Part shown: in pieces, positions 12,501-23,810 of the stretch | How positions within the stretch are numbered: position 1 is the first letter of the stretch | Layout: every line of letters starts with the position of its first letter | Notes under the pieces: generated by a model | The model's input: only the letters and a program-made list of their open reading frames with translations | Told to the model about the DNA's origin: nothing | Databases searched by the model: none | Position numbers and translations under genes: made by a program | NCBI GenBank assembly: GCA_000697665.1 | Contig: KL197732.1 | Location: 122,316-186,315, forward strand | DNA from: Jaapia argillacea MUCL 33604 | Lineage: Eukaryota; Basidiomycota; Agaricomycetes; Jaapiales; Jaapiaceae | Reading direction: 5' to 3' | Length of the DNA stretch: 64,000 bases

Positions 12501-13067
12501 TTTCTATTCAATATTCTGTTGCTAAACCAACACAAGATGACTGTACCACACCAACACACACCTGTCACCTGACCTGCAATCTCAAAATTGGCCCATTCCA
12601 TCCCCCCTCCCTTGCTACCCTTGCGATCACTTTTATAGTGATCGCATTGGGTTATTTCTTGCTTCTATCACCAACCCACCTCTCACAAACCAACACCCTC
12701 AATTAGGGATTGGTTTCATTTGTATTGTCGATTTTGTGCCCACCACTCGGTTTCACCTCCCCTCGCCTCAAACAACCATGCCCTCATCCTAAACAAGTGG
12801 TGCTCAGTTTAGGGTTGTATTGAAAGGTTAAGAGGTGTCACAGGACGAGTAAATGGGTGCCTGGTAAGTAAACATTTAATTCTATACATTATATTTACTA
12901 ATTCGCTCTTTTTTCACTTTCAGCGCTTTCCATCAACCCCACCACCTAATCCCCACCTCCCCAATCGCTCCAACATGCTGCGAGACAGCGGCGCCACCCA
13001 AAGACCCTTTCGTGACAACTGAAGCCATGCACACCCCCCTTACCCCCACACCACCTCCCTATCCCAG

Positions 13068-13104
13068 AACAAGTCAGGCAGCCACCACAGTGGCCTGACT
13101 TGTT
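13068..13104 (+). other. 12-bp perfect stem-loop H1, module 2
   Basis: Left arm AACAAGTCAGGC and right arm GCCTGACTTGTT pair perfectly; a second small CCAC/GTGG stem lies inside the loop. T-rich sequence follows. Compared with module 1, one C-G pair has become G-C and one C-G has become A-T while pairing is kept. Confidence 0.85.
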
Positions 13105-13939
13105 TATTTTCATATTACTCTCAACTCCTACTGGCCCTCTCCCACCATGTGCCTTGTCTCCACCCCCCGCAAACTTGACTTTGGCCACCACAACCTCCAC
13201 TCTCCTCTGAACCATCACCAACACCATAAGAGTGTTCGTTGTTGGTTTTCTTGTTTTATATTCATTTACTATACCTCATACAAAGCTGATGTGTGCTTGA
13301 CGCTGTCAGTTTCATTCCAATCTTCAACTTTGCAGCTGTCACCACCCCCCTCCAATCTCCACTCAATCAGCTGTGCACTCATCATCGATGAAGCGCGTTC
13401 AATACAGGAAGGTAGTGGTATGTTAGGACCTAAAGGTAAGTAAAACAATCAATTCTTTGTTCATTATTGACTTATTGGTAAGTATTCGGACATTGCATTT
13501 GCAATGTCCACACTCTTTTTCTCATTTATCCAAGTATACTGACTTATTCCAATTCAATTCATCTTACAGAATACACCTACCACCCTCCCCTCTTGTCATT
13601 ACCACACACTGTTAGAGTGGAGCAGGGCTTCAGCCTTGCTCTGTGCTATTCTCTATCCCCCTCCAAGTTACCTTGTGCAGTATCAATGTGGCGCGAGGGT
13701 TTCAATTTCTTTCATGTTCTTCTATTATACTTAGGTAGTACTATTATATGTACTTTGTCCCATCAAATTAATCAATCTATTCTCTTCCTCTCTCCACCAA
13801 AGTCCTTTCCATGTCTGACTATATGTCTAAGCATCTGTGTGCTGATACAAGTGGCTCTACTGAATTGTGTCTGTCAGTTCCCTCTGCCAGGCTGTGCTTA
13901 ACTCCACCTAAGCAACCTGATGCTCCTGCATTTGATGAT

Positions 13940-14830
13940 GTGTCTTATGACTTACCCAAACATTGAGAAATTGTTGTCTGCTGACGTTAAGCAGAACCAA
14001 ACACCCTCTCAAGAGGATGTCCCCTGTGAGCAGTGGGTTGCTCATGGGTGTTCTATTGCAACCCGCTGAGATATCCATCAAAGGATATCCCACTCCACGC
14101 CAACTGGGTGTGGATGGAGGTGCAGGCACCAGTAAGACAGCACTAGGTAGTATCTACAGAGACTTACCATGAAAACAGGACTTACCTGAACATTGAGAAT
14201 AAAGTGAATGCCGCTTGTCAATGTTAAGTAGAACTGGACATCCTCTCAAGAGGATGCCACCTGTGTGCCGAGAGTTGTACACAGTTGTTCTATGGCAACC
14301 CACAGAGATAGTAATAAAATAAAACCAAAGTGAAGGACTTATGAATGATGAGAACAGACAAAAGTGAACGACTTACCAATTGGCAAATAAAATGAATGCC
14401 GCTCATTGACGTTAAGCAGAACTTGACACCCTCGTATGAGGATGCCACCCATGCGCAGAGGGGTGCGAATGGTTGTTCTATAGCAACCTGCTGAGATATC
14501 CCTTCAGGAATATCCCACTCCATCCAACAGGGTGTGGATGAAGGTGCGGGCATCGATGAGCAGGGAGTGGATAATAAAATAAAACCAAAGTGAAGGACTT
14601 ACGAATGACAAGAACAGACAAAAGTGAATGACTTACCAATTGGCAAATAAAATGAATGCCGCTTGTTGATGTTAAGCAGAACTGTACACCCTCTTATGAG
14701 GATGCCACCCATGCACAGAGGGGTGTGAAAGGTCGTTCTATAGCAACCTGCTGAGATATCCCTTCAGGAATATCCCACTCCATCCAACAGGGTGTGGATG
14801 AAGGTGTGGGCATCGACAAGCAGAAACTTG
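13940..14830 (-). repeat. 259-bp tandem modules, exon/intron-like, about four copies
   Basis: The word AATGAATGCCGC recurs at 14,391 and 14,651 (period about 260); partial copies lie at about 14,205-14,300 and 13,940-14,130. Read on the minus strand, each full unit has an exon-like part with pieces such as VAIEQPFAPLCAWVASSYEG and MSGIHFICQL, followed by a GGTAAGTC donor and an AT-rich intron-like tract. Short inverted repeats lie inside each unit: GGTTG/CAACC, CCTC/GAGG and GATATCC/GGAATATC. This looks like tandem duplication of an exon with its flanking intron. The protein is not recognised. Confidence 0.65.
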
Positions 14831-16230
14831 GTATGATATGAAACAGGAAACAGCTGCCTCATGGATACAATACTGGCCTAGAAGTGTTGAAGTTAGACAC
14901 AATGCTTATCACATGTCCCTCAGAACTTCTTCGATCCAGTGATACAAGGCTTATTGCCTGTACCAACCTTGTTGGCCAGCCATCCATGAGGAGATGACTG
15001 TTGAGTTGAAGGAAGAAAGCTGCATGCATTCAGACTTTTCAACTAGTCAGGGAGTGGGCTACCAAGTGGCAGGTACGATTCCCATTTCATTTCATTTTGA
15101 TATTTGTGAAGTACTGTACAGAGCTACAGTAAGGTTGACTGAACAAGCTGCATGAACAGGATGAACAGCAACACCAATTGTTGAGCAAGGGCAGGGTATA
15201 TATAGGTACTCCATTCTGCACACAGATCAATCCACAACACATGCAACAACCAGTCTGTGCATACTGAGAACACTCTCTGGTTTCAATGTCCACAATGCCA
15301 ACTCAAAGTTCAAGGTCCACAATTACAATTCTCCCAGCATCTTGTACTGCTCAACTTGATGACCCATTGGTTTTCCCCTTCTCCTTGATCTGCTCATTGT
15401 TAAGAGCCCTAGCTCTCTGTCTTCTCTGTCTCTGTTTGCCATGTACAGTTGATTTTTTTTAATGACTCAAGGACTCTACATAGCAATGTTCACTCATCAC
15501 TCCAACTGATATTGTCACATGCGAGATTTCTGTTTGATCATTTTCATTGATCTTCCCCAATAATTGACTGACAAGATATTAGAGATTTATGGGCTTCATA
15601 GTATCAATGCACACTTGTGTCCTCATCTTCCTTCTAGAGGATCTCAGGCATGTCCGTGTGTGATGGGTGTTCACTGGATTACTTCACGCAGTCGGTGCTC
15701 TCTCAGAGGAGGCCAATCCTGAATAGGCAATAGTAGATGATGAATGTATTTAGAAAGAGTAACTACACAAATACATTAAGAGATTCAAACTCTGCCTGAG
15801 GTATTCCCACACTCAGTACAGAGTGATCCTGGAGAGTAGGCTTTCTTACACTTACTAGCTATCCTCGAGACTTGGCCTCCTAGAGAGGGCTGAGTAGCAA
15901 GACTATACTCTGTCGGAACGCAACTAGGTCCTGTTCCTCCCCACTTAGGGCATACACACATGCGTGTGCGCTCAGTGGTCATTTGTTCCGAGACTGCAGC
16001 CAGCTGCGGGCTTGGAAGCACGTTCATATGTGTGTAACGACTATGGGCTACCTACAAGGCAACTGAGGTCCTCACACCTCAGTGCCAGGGCTCTAGGCTC
16101 GCCAGCACATCTGACGACACCATCTCCTCCCGTAGTGGTGACACAGGTCGATCCCTGCCCATCACACCGTGCTTATTCATGTCCTTCATTTCATTTCTCT
16201 TTTCCCTCAGTCATTTTATCTCCTATGGCT
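14831..16230. other. no recognisable gene
   Basis: No open frame above 90 codons and no domain recognised. A TATATATAGG box lies near 15,198. The 15,600-16,150 stretch resembles non-coding repeat DNA but matches nothing else that I see in the window. Confidence 0.4.
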
Positions 16231-16239
16231 GACTAAGTT

Positions 16240-17404
16240 CACTATTAGGTACAGCTCAATCCCAGTTGTTTTATCTCCTGCAGCTGAGCATAGCTAACTA
16301 AGTTCACTATTCCAAGATTGATGAACTTCTCAATCCTCAGTCAACTGCACAATAATATCACACTGCTATCCAGGCTACAATGTGACTGGGTAACACTACA
16401 ATAAACTGGTATCATTCCAAGATGGACCTATCTGATGTATACCAGATTGCAATGGGTTCATCATTTACTATGTTATGGTCTTGGTGATTGTTGCTAACTG
16501 CAATTCCAGTCCTCCACCCTGGCCTCAAACTGGAATATTTCTGTGAACAATTCTGGGAGGCTAACTGGATCCAATCTATTGAGGACCTCATTCCAGATAA
16601 TACAAGACTGTATATGAGGGCAAGACTTGCACTGATATTGTTAAGATTGTTCCTTCAATGAAGTATATGGTGAAAGACTTGATACTTCTCTGATGGTATC
16701 TAGGCTACAGGCCCAGAAGTAGAATGACAAGAGGATGGGAATCTATCAGAGGTTTCCAGACAGATGATCAGACAAGGATCAAGTTGGGATGATGTGAATG
16801 AAGATATCGATCTATATTGACAAAGTGAACAAGATGGGGAATACTAGTGAATACAGGGAAGTATTTATACTAATATGAAGCACAGTCTGTAGTCCGTAGT
16901 CAGGATGAATAAGACATGAATAAGAATGAGTTGAAGTGAGTCACAGAAATAGGAGTCCATAGTCCGTAGTCTGTAGTCCACAGTTGATGGTCTGGATCTG
17001 TGAGTCAGAAACATAGGGCCTATAGCCCATGGTCCAGGTCATACTGGAAGATGGAGTGTCAATGTAGTGGAGAGTCAGAGTGACAAACATTGGGTGCAAG
17101 TAAATAACAATGCACTAGAGCAAGGATGTGCAGGAGTGAGGATGTATCAGAGGGATGTCAAAGGGATATGAACCTGTCCCTTGTGTTCAGGAGGAGTATG
17201 ATTGTAGTACTTGATGATCCATATAAGGAAGGATCAGATATCTGTGAGGAGTGTTGAATAACCAGAAAAAATGAGAATAGGCAATTCAATCAAGGTATGA
17301 CAATTAACTTCATTGTCTGGCTTTGCTGAGGCCTTTTCAATAGATTTGCAACAATAACAACTTTAGAGGGTTTGCAACAGTCTTGTTGGCAGGCTAGGTA
17401 CTGT
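16240..17404 (+). pseudogene. hAT transposase, upstream fragment
   Basis: Near 16,405-16,445 the sequence encodes WYHSKMDLSDVYQIAM. A likely intron of about 60 nt (branch-like GCTAAC, acceptor TTCCAG near 16,510) is followed by LHPGLKLEYFCEQFWEANWI. 'Y..S..SDVY.IAM.LHP..KLEYF....W...WI' is the characteristic internal region of fungal hAT-family DDE transposases, just before the insertion region. Beyond about 16,640 the frame is lost, though the DNA probably still belongs to the element until it is cut by an LTR fossil at 17,405. The hAT C-terminus continues at 19,212-19,250 and 20,342-20,700 in the same orientation. This is a dead plain DNA transposon; no terminal inverted repeats were identified. 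Confidence 0.6.
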
Positions 17405-19211
17405 TGTGAAATACTTGGGGTGTGTAAGTTCTGAGTGAGGGATAGTTGTTTGGCTTTAATGGAAATCAAAGAATGGGAGGGATCATTGTTTCTGGATGTG
17501 GGAATGTGTCTGACAGACTTGGTAAGGTTCAATAAGTGATGTGTTCAATAAATGGATATAAGGGAAACTCGACTTGACACAGCAATAGTGATGGAGCAGT
17601 CTCAAGGGGAGGATGCACTATGGCAAGTACTTGTGTAAGTGTCCAAAACATTGGGAATCAGGTTGCACTATTTGGAAATCAGAGGATGTGAGACCATGAA
17701 ACTAACTGTAAGACATGTGACAAAAACAAACAAAAACAAGAGGAAAATGAAGAAATTGAATTGAAACAAACTAAAACTAATATGTCGGGATAGGAACAAA
17801 AGGAAAACACTAATCAGAATTAAATAAGATTGGAATGAATTGAAAGAAAGTGTCAAGATAGAACATGACAGTCAGGAAGCATCAACACAATTCAAAGGAA
17901 AGAAAAGGCAAAACTTGTGAAAACAAAAGGAAGTTAGTTCTGAAACAGTCAGATTCTAAGGGGACACTAGAGAGCGACACAAGGACAAGCTTGTATTGAG
18001 AGTGCAAGGGTGAGCAACATCCAAGAGGGACTCAAGACAAAGGAGATCACAAAAAGTTGTTTTGGGAAAGTAGCTACAGACAGGTTTTTATACCTAAGTA
18101 TATGAGGTAGCTACAAAAGAGGATAGGACAAAGAAAAGGGTAAATTTGGGACAACATGAGGGTGAAGTGAAGGATTGCACAATGAAAGAGTGGGACAAGT
18201 CAAAAGTCAAGAAACTGAGGTAAAACATACTAAGTATCCATGGAAGCCATTGAAGTCCTAGCAAAGGTGTATTGGACTAAAAGGGGAAGTACACAGAAGC
18301 CTCAGAAGGAGCAGAATCTACAGTAGTCAATCTCAGAAATCTAAAGTGAGTGTCTTCCTGATTGAGGACTTAGCCTAAGAGCACAGACATGGGGTGGAGA
18401 TGTTGAAAAGTGACAAATATGCAGGGTGATGTAAGTGATTCATGAATCCTGGAGTATTGGACTGTGGAAACATGTTGTGGCAGTGTATTGGGACTCAGAA
18501 CATCGAGAAAAAGAGCTTCCTGATAAGATTGTCAAGGTCCCGGAGGCATGCAAAGTTGTAAGTCCAAAATGGTGAAGAGGAAGCTTTGAGTTGTATTCCA
18601 ATGTTTTGGATGTCTAGGAATGTGCATTTCAGGTGTATTGGAATTGTATCATCGGCTCAAATGTGGTCCCAATTGTAGAACATTGGAATTCCCAATACTG
18701 AGTGATGCAGAGATGAAATCATGGACAACTAGTCTTGAGTCAAATTCCAATGTTTCAGAATCCTAGGAATGTGGAAATTGGGTGCATTAAAATTGGATCA
18801 TTGGGTCAAATATAGTCCTAACTTGATAACATCAGAAATTCTGATACTGAGTGATGTGGAGGCAAAATAGTGGACATCTGGTCTCGGGGGAAATATCTGA
18901 GTTGGAGTGGATAGGAAATTCTGAATTTGCTTGGGATACGACTGATTTTGTAGGAGGATTGGGTGTAACTTTGGGCAATTGCATATTTCCAAGTTCTGGA
19001 CAACGAGGGAGCTGATTACTGGACATCAAGTTTCACTTGAGATGGAACTGAATATTATGTGCTTGTCAGGAGTGAGGGTGTGAAATCATATAAAACTATC
19101 AATTTCAATTCAATGTGAGGAGAGGTGGTGCTATCTGCTTGATTTGATGGAGATATGGTTGAAGTAGTAGGACAGTGTGATTCTGTACATAGGTGGATTG
19201 GGTTCCCTACG
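17405..19211. mobile_element. LTR-type fossil, family A copy 1 (about 1.8 kb)
   Basis: The first of three same-orientation copies of a 1.7-1.8-kb repeat (others at 21,148-22,809 and 32,959-34,638). It is flanked by a 4-bp direct repeat CTGT (17,401-17,404 and 19,212-19,215) and lies inside the hAT fragment. Ends in this family are TGTGGGG...CCCCACA. No retroviral protein frames are seen, so it reads as a solo LTR or a non-coding LTR element. It is old, and more diverged than copy 3. Confidence 0.6.
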
Positions 19212-19250
19212 CTGTCATGCAACAAACTTGATGATGAATACCTTAGCCTC
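19212..19250 (+). pseudogene. 39-bp hAT transposase remnant between two insertions
   Basis: It encodes LDDEYLSL, which runs directly into PVELAKDPLKWWW across the next insertion. That match to the hAT C-terminal region is what identifies this small island. Confidence 0.6.
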
Positions 19251-20341
19251 TGTTATGGAACTGGGGTTTCAAGTAGATAGACTAAGTACAGGATGTGGTA
19301 GATACTATAATGTGCAATAGAATGATTATCTGAGTCAACAGATAATAGGAGCATATTGGAAAGTAAAAGGTAGTGCTAACCCTAGATAGCACAACAAAGG
19401 AGGACTTATTCCAAGCAAGTAGAGCGAGTGTAGGAATAAATATTCGATTTTCGGAGATTTTAGCAAAATTCCAAATTGGGAGAACTAATCAGATAGAACA
19501 GACTTCACAAATTTACTCAAATGATTACTAGGACAGCCAAAAGATACTCCAACATCTGGGAGATATCTAACACATACACTGGTACTGTATGCACAGGCTA
19601 ACACTTAGGACTGCCAGGATTCTGAATTAATTCTGTATGTAGTTAGTCAGGAATCACTGCTAGTTGGTTGAGCAAGGCATGTATGTTACTCTCAGAGATC
19701 ACACAAGGTGGTCGTGGTTAGTATGCAAGTTGATTGGTATTCTACAGCTTGTTACAGGCAGGTATTTATATGTACTTGGGGCAGAAACTCATAGAATGCT
19801 ATAGAAAGACTGGAAAACCAGGTATAAGGATCAAGTAAGTGGCTAAAGTACAAGTAGGAACATTCTACAAGAGTCCTAGAATGTTATGGAAGGAAAGGGA
19901 ACAAATCCAGGCATGCAGCACATCCCCAAGTGGTGCAGAGAGTGCAAGGCAGCGTCTCGTGGCACTTCAGCCACAGTTGCCATACTGAGCAAATGTCGTG
20001 TGCCACAACTTCTGTTTAAGGAAGATGAGTGGCTGAACCTTCCTTATATGGAAACGAGTGGCTGAGACACTCTCCTGGTCATTTAGGGTGCACTCAGACT
20101 TGAATAGCGAGTGCTACATGACTTGTCATGACTTCCGGTAACTTGCACCATCATAGTATACTCCTAAGGTACCTGGATCCGAGTTTATAAGTCATGTGAT
20201 TGTCTGTGAGGCATACTAGAGCGAAGTAAGTATTGTTACAACTACCCTGAGTCAGACATTGGGTACTTTAGATAATTCTACACTTAAGGAAGGGTGGATG
20301 AGTCGTACATAGTAGGTACTAATGTACTCCAATACCTAACA
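19251..20341. mobile_element. LTR-type fossil, family D, single copy (1.09 kb)
   Basis: It begins TGTTATGGAACTGGGG and ends CCTAACA, so it has TG...CA ends, and a possible 3-bp CTC duplication flanks it. It interrupts the hAT frame exactly between two codons. No protein frames seen; probably a solo LTR. Boundaries rest on the continuity of the hAT protein on both sides. Confidence 0.5.
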
Positions 20342-20700
20342 CTCCCAGTTGAGTTGGCAAAGGACCCTTTGAAATGGTGGTGGGATAATCGCAAGGCATA
20401 CCCTACTTTGCATCATATGGCCCTTGACTATCTGAGTATCCCTGGTAAGTAACCTTTCTTATATTCTCTGTTGCTGTATGGTTAACTGGGTGTTTCTCTA
20501 GCTACATCAACTGCTGTTGAGTGCATCCTTTCTAAAGGCTGTCAACTCCTCTACTTTACTTGTAACCGTCTCTCTCCTTGTCTATCAAGGCCTTAATGTG
20601 TCTTGGCTCATGGGAGCAATGTGATCTGCTATATATGTCTGATCTCCTTTCCACTGTCAAGACAAAAGAGAGGAAGAGGAATTCAGTGCTACCAGTAGAG
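20342..20700 (+). pseudogene. hAT transposase C-terminal dimerisation domain
   Basis: The first exon part encodes PVELAKDPLKWWWDNRK followed by YPTLHHMALDYLSIP. An intron (GGTAAGTAACC at about 20,442 to TTTCTCTAG at about 20,501) follows. The frame then reads ATSTAVECIFSKGCQLLYF, RLSPLSIKALMCLGSW and DLLSTVK. This is the hAT family C-terminal dimerisation region (DPL.WW......P.L...A.DYLSIPATS...ER.FS.G). The usual ER of the ERxFS motif reads EC here, compatible with a CGT-to-TGT change. The domain is nearly full length, but the transposase is split by two LTR fossils upstream and cannot be expressed as one protein. Confidence 0.85.
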
Positions 20701-20853
20701 GAAGAGAATCATATTGTCAAACTGAAATAATTTATGTACAATGTTTCAGTATATAGTTTGATATATATTGTCTCAAACCTGTGGTTTTCTCCATGGTTTG
20801 TTAACCTGTGGGTTGTTCATGATACCACTGGTGTTTGGTGGTGTGTTTTAACC

Positions 20854-20873
20854 CATACCCCTTAGGGGGTATG
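20854..20873. other. 8-bp perfect hairpin CATACCCC/GGGGTATG
   Basis: Perfect arms with a TTAG loop downstream of the hAT C-terminus, inside T/G-rich DNA. It could be part of hAT terminal structure or belong to the hairpin family elsewhere in the window; not resolved. Confidence 0.5.
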
Positions 20874-21147
20874 GTGTTGAGGGTGAAGGGTATGGTCTAT
20901 TCCAACAACACCTGCAGTGTCACCCATGACCAACCCTATCTGTGAATACTCAATGTTATCTTTCACAATGATTCACTGAAGTCAAAGAACCCATTTTTTG
21001 GAAGTGAATCCATATATTAGGTATCCTTTCCATCTTCCAACAGAGTATGACAGAAAAAGTCAGTCATGTGGCATAGATGGGCCCTTGAGGGTCAGTCCCC
21101 ACATTGATTCTGATCAATGATATGTTACCCACTTGCCCACCAAACAA

Positions 21148-22809
21148 TGTGGGGTACTCAGGGTGCGTGAGGTCCAAGAGAGATAGGTAGTTTGTCTTCA
21201 ATGGAAATCAAAGAACAGGAGGGATCAGTGTTTCAGGATGAGGGAATGTGTGGGACAGACTTGGTAAGGTCCAATAAGTAATGTGTCCAGTAAATGGAGC
21301 ACAGGGAAACTTAACTTGACACAGTGATAGTGGAGGAGCAGTCCCAAAGGGAGGGTGTGCTATAGCAAGTACTTGTGCATGTGTTTGAAACATCAGAAAT
21401 TGGGTCAGAGTACCTGGAAATCCAGGGAGGCGAAACAATGAATCTAACTGTAGGACATGTGATGGAAACTAATGAAAACAATAGAAAACAAAGAAATCTG
21501 TATTGAAATGAACCAAAACTAAGACGTCGGAATAGAAACACAAATCAGAACGAAACAGAATCAGATCAGACTGAAGGAAAGCATCAAGATAGAATGCTAA
21601 GGTCAGGAAACATTGATGCAAGTTGAAAGAAAGAAAAGTTGAAAATCGTAAAAACTAAGGAAGTCAGTCCCAAGACAGTTGGATTCTAAGGGGACACTAG
21701 AGAACAACACAAGGACAAGCTTAGATTGAGAGCACGAAGGTGAGCAACATCTGAGAGCGACTCAAGATGAGGGAGATCACAAAAGGTTGTTATTGGGAAA
21801 GTAGCTGCAGACAGGGTTTTATACCTAAGTACATGAGGTAGCTATGAAAAAGGAAAGAACAAAGGATAGGGTGAGTTTGGTACAGCATGAGGGTGATTCA
21901 AGTGAAAGAGTGCACAATGAAAGAGGGGACAAGTTGAAAGTCAAGCAAGTGAGGTAAAATATGCTGAGTATCCTGCAAAGTGAGAGATGTTCCAACAAAT
22001 AAGTCTCAGACCAAAAGGGGAATGGCACAGAAGCTTCAGGAGGAGCAGGATCTGTAGTAGTCAATCTCAGAAATCTAAATTGAGTGTCTTCCTGATCAAG
22101 GACTCAGTCCCAGAGCACAGACATGAGGTTGAGAAGTTGAGGAGTGAAGGAGATGGGAAGTGATGTAAGTGTTTTGGAAATCACGGAGTATCAAACTGTA
22201 GGAACGTGTTGTGGCAGTGTATTGGGACTTGGATCATCGAGATAAGGAGCTTGTCAATAAGATTACTGGGTTTGCCAAGACATGCAAAGTTGTAAGTCTG
22301 AAATGGTGAAGGAAGAGATTTGAGTCAAATTCCGATGTTTTGGACTCCTAGAATTGTTTGCATCAGGTGCATCAGAGTTGTATCATCAGGTCAAGGACAG
22401 TCCTGATTGTAGAACATCAGGATTCCAACGACTGAGTGATGTGGAGATGGAATGGTGGATAACTGGTTTCAGGACAAATCTTGGAGTTGGAGCAGATAGG
22501 AAATTTCGACATTGCCTGGAATACAATCAATTCAGTAGGAGGATTGGGCATGACTTTGGACAATTGCATATTTTCTAGTTCTGGATGATGGGGAAGTGAA
22601 TTACTGGATGTTAAGTTTCATTTGAGATGGAACCAAGTGTTGTGTGTTTGTCAGGAGTGAGGGAATGGGATGTCAGGTCTGAAATCGTATGAAACTAGTG
22701 AATTCCAACAGATCTGAGGAGAGGGGATCCTGTATGCCTGACTCAATGGATGTATGGTTGAAATGGTAGAACGGCACAATTCTGTGTGTAGGCAGATTGA
22801 GTTCCCCCA
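21148..22809. mobile_element. LTR-type fossil, family A copy 2 (1.66 kb)
   Basis: It starts TGTGGGGTACTCAGG and ends near GTTCCCC, colinear with copies 1 and 3. It splits the first unit of the 225-bp array: array sequence stops at 21,147 and resumes at about 22,810. No protein frames; solo-LTR-like. Confidence 0.65.
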
Positions 22810-23583
22810 ATGAGGTCAACTTTTCAAAGCAACCCCTCCCCCTTTCAAATGATCTTGCAGGGGTTTTGGGACAGGCAGAGTTGTAGATAACATAAAGACA
22901 GAGAGTATAAAACAAAGAACCAATGTTCACATGTGTCAGTCCTCACATTGATTCTGATCAATGACATGTTACCTACTTGCTCGTCCAACGAGGTCAACTT
23001 TCAAAGTGACCCCACCCCCTTTCAAATGACCTTGCAGGGGGTTTCGGGATGGGCAAAGTTGTAGACAGTATAAAAGATGGAGAATATAAAACAAAGAACC
23101 AATCTTAACAGTTCTGCACCACTGAAAGCAAGCATATGGCATGGACAGGCCCTTGAGGGTCAGTCCCCATGTTGATTTTGATCAATGATGTGTTACCTAC
23201 TTGCTCACCAAATGAGGTCAACTTTTCAAAGTGACCCCACCCCCTTTTGAATGATCTCACAGGGGGTTTTGGGATGGGCAGCATTGTAGATAGTATAATA
23301 GATGGAAAATATAAAACAAAGAACCAATCTTGACACTTCTGCACCACTGAAAGCAAGTGCATGGCACAGACAGGCCCTTGAGGGTCAGTCCTCACATCAA
23401 TTCTGATGAATGATGTGTTACCTACTTGCTCACCAAACCAGGTCAACTTTTCAAAGTGACCTCACCCCCTTTTGAATGATCTCACAGGGAGTTTTGGGAT
23501 GGCCAGATAAAAATACAGAATAGTTTTCGTACTTCTGCTCCACTGAAAGTAAGCTTATGGAATAGACAGGCCTTTGAAGATCT

Positions 23584-23810
23584 TGTTGGAATTCAAGATT
23601 AAGATTCCCGTACAAGCTTGAATGAGCAACGTTTGATAGAGTTTGCATGTTTACCATTCCGTTGGGTTTCTGCTTCCTTTCCGTTATTCCGGTTCCTTCC
23701 TTTCTATATTCGGTATATAAGCACCTTAGATACTAGATTGTACGCTATCGCATTTGCAAGAGATTATTGTCTATCTCAGCCAAACGCGCCCCAGTTTCCA
23801 TTATACTACA
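23584..23810. mobile_element. LTR-type fossil, family B copy 1 (227 bp)
   Basis: Ends are TGTTGGAATTC...ATACTACA and there is an internal TATATAAG box. The flanking 5-mers GATCT and GGTCT differ by one base and look like a target duplication. It sits inside one unit of the 225-bp array. Copy 2 is at 34,825-35,065. Solo LTR. Confidence 0.7.

Larger units (their letters stand above)
11876..13700 (+). repeat. hairpin module block A (C-rich / hairpin / T-rich units)
   Basis: A family of related units. Each has a C-rich stretch, then a strong stem-loop, then a T-rich run. Stems (left arm/right arm): 11,876-11,883/11,890-11,897 (8 bp); 12,468-12,480/12,488-12,500 (13 bp perfect, CCACTCAGGCAGC); 12,622-12,631/12,637-12,646 (10 bp perfect, TGCGATCACT); 13,068-13,079/13,093-13,104 (12 bp perfect, AACAAGTCAGGC); 13,488-13,496/13,501-13,509 (9 bp perfect, GGACATTGC); 13,620-13,628/13,633-13,641 (9 bp with one G-U). 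GGTAAGTAAA donor-like sites recur at 12,266, 12,865 and 13,436. The modules beginning near 12,320 and 12,925 are diverged copies of each other and of block B on the opposite strand. Open frames are short and Pro/Thr/Ser-rich. Function unknown. Confidence 0.7.

Noticed and set aside
16880-17040. AGTCCGTAGTCTGTAGTCC repeats as a regulatory array
   Set aside because: A few irregular copies only, inside decayed hAT DNA; compatible with simple slippage.
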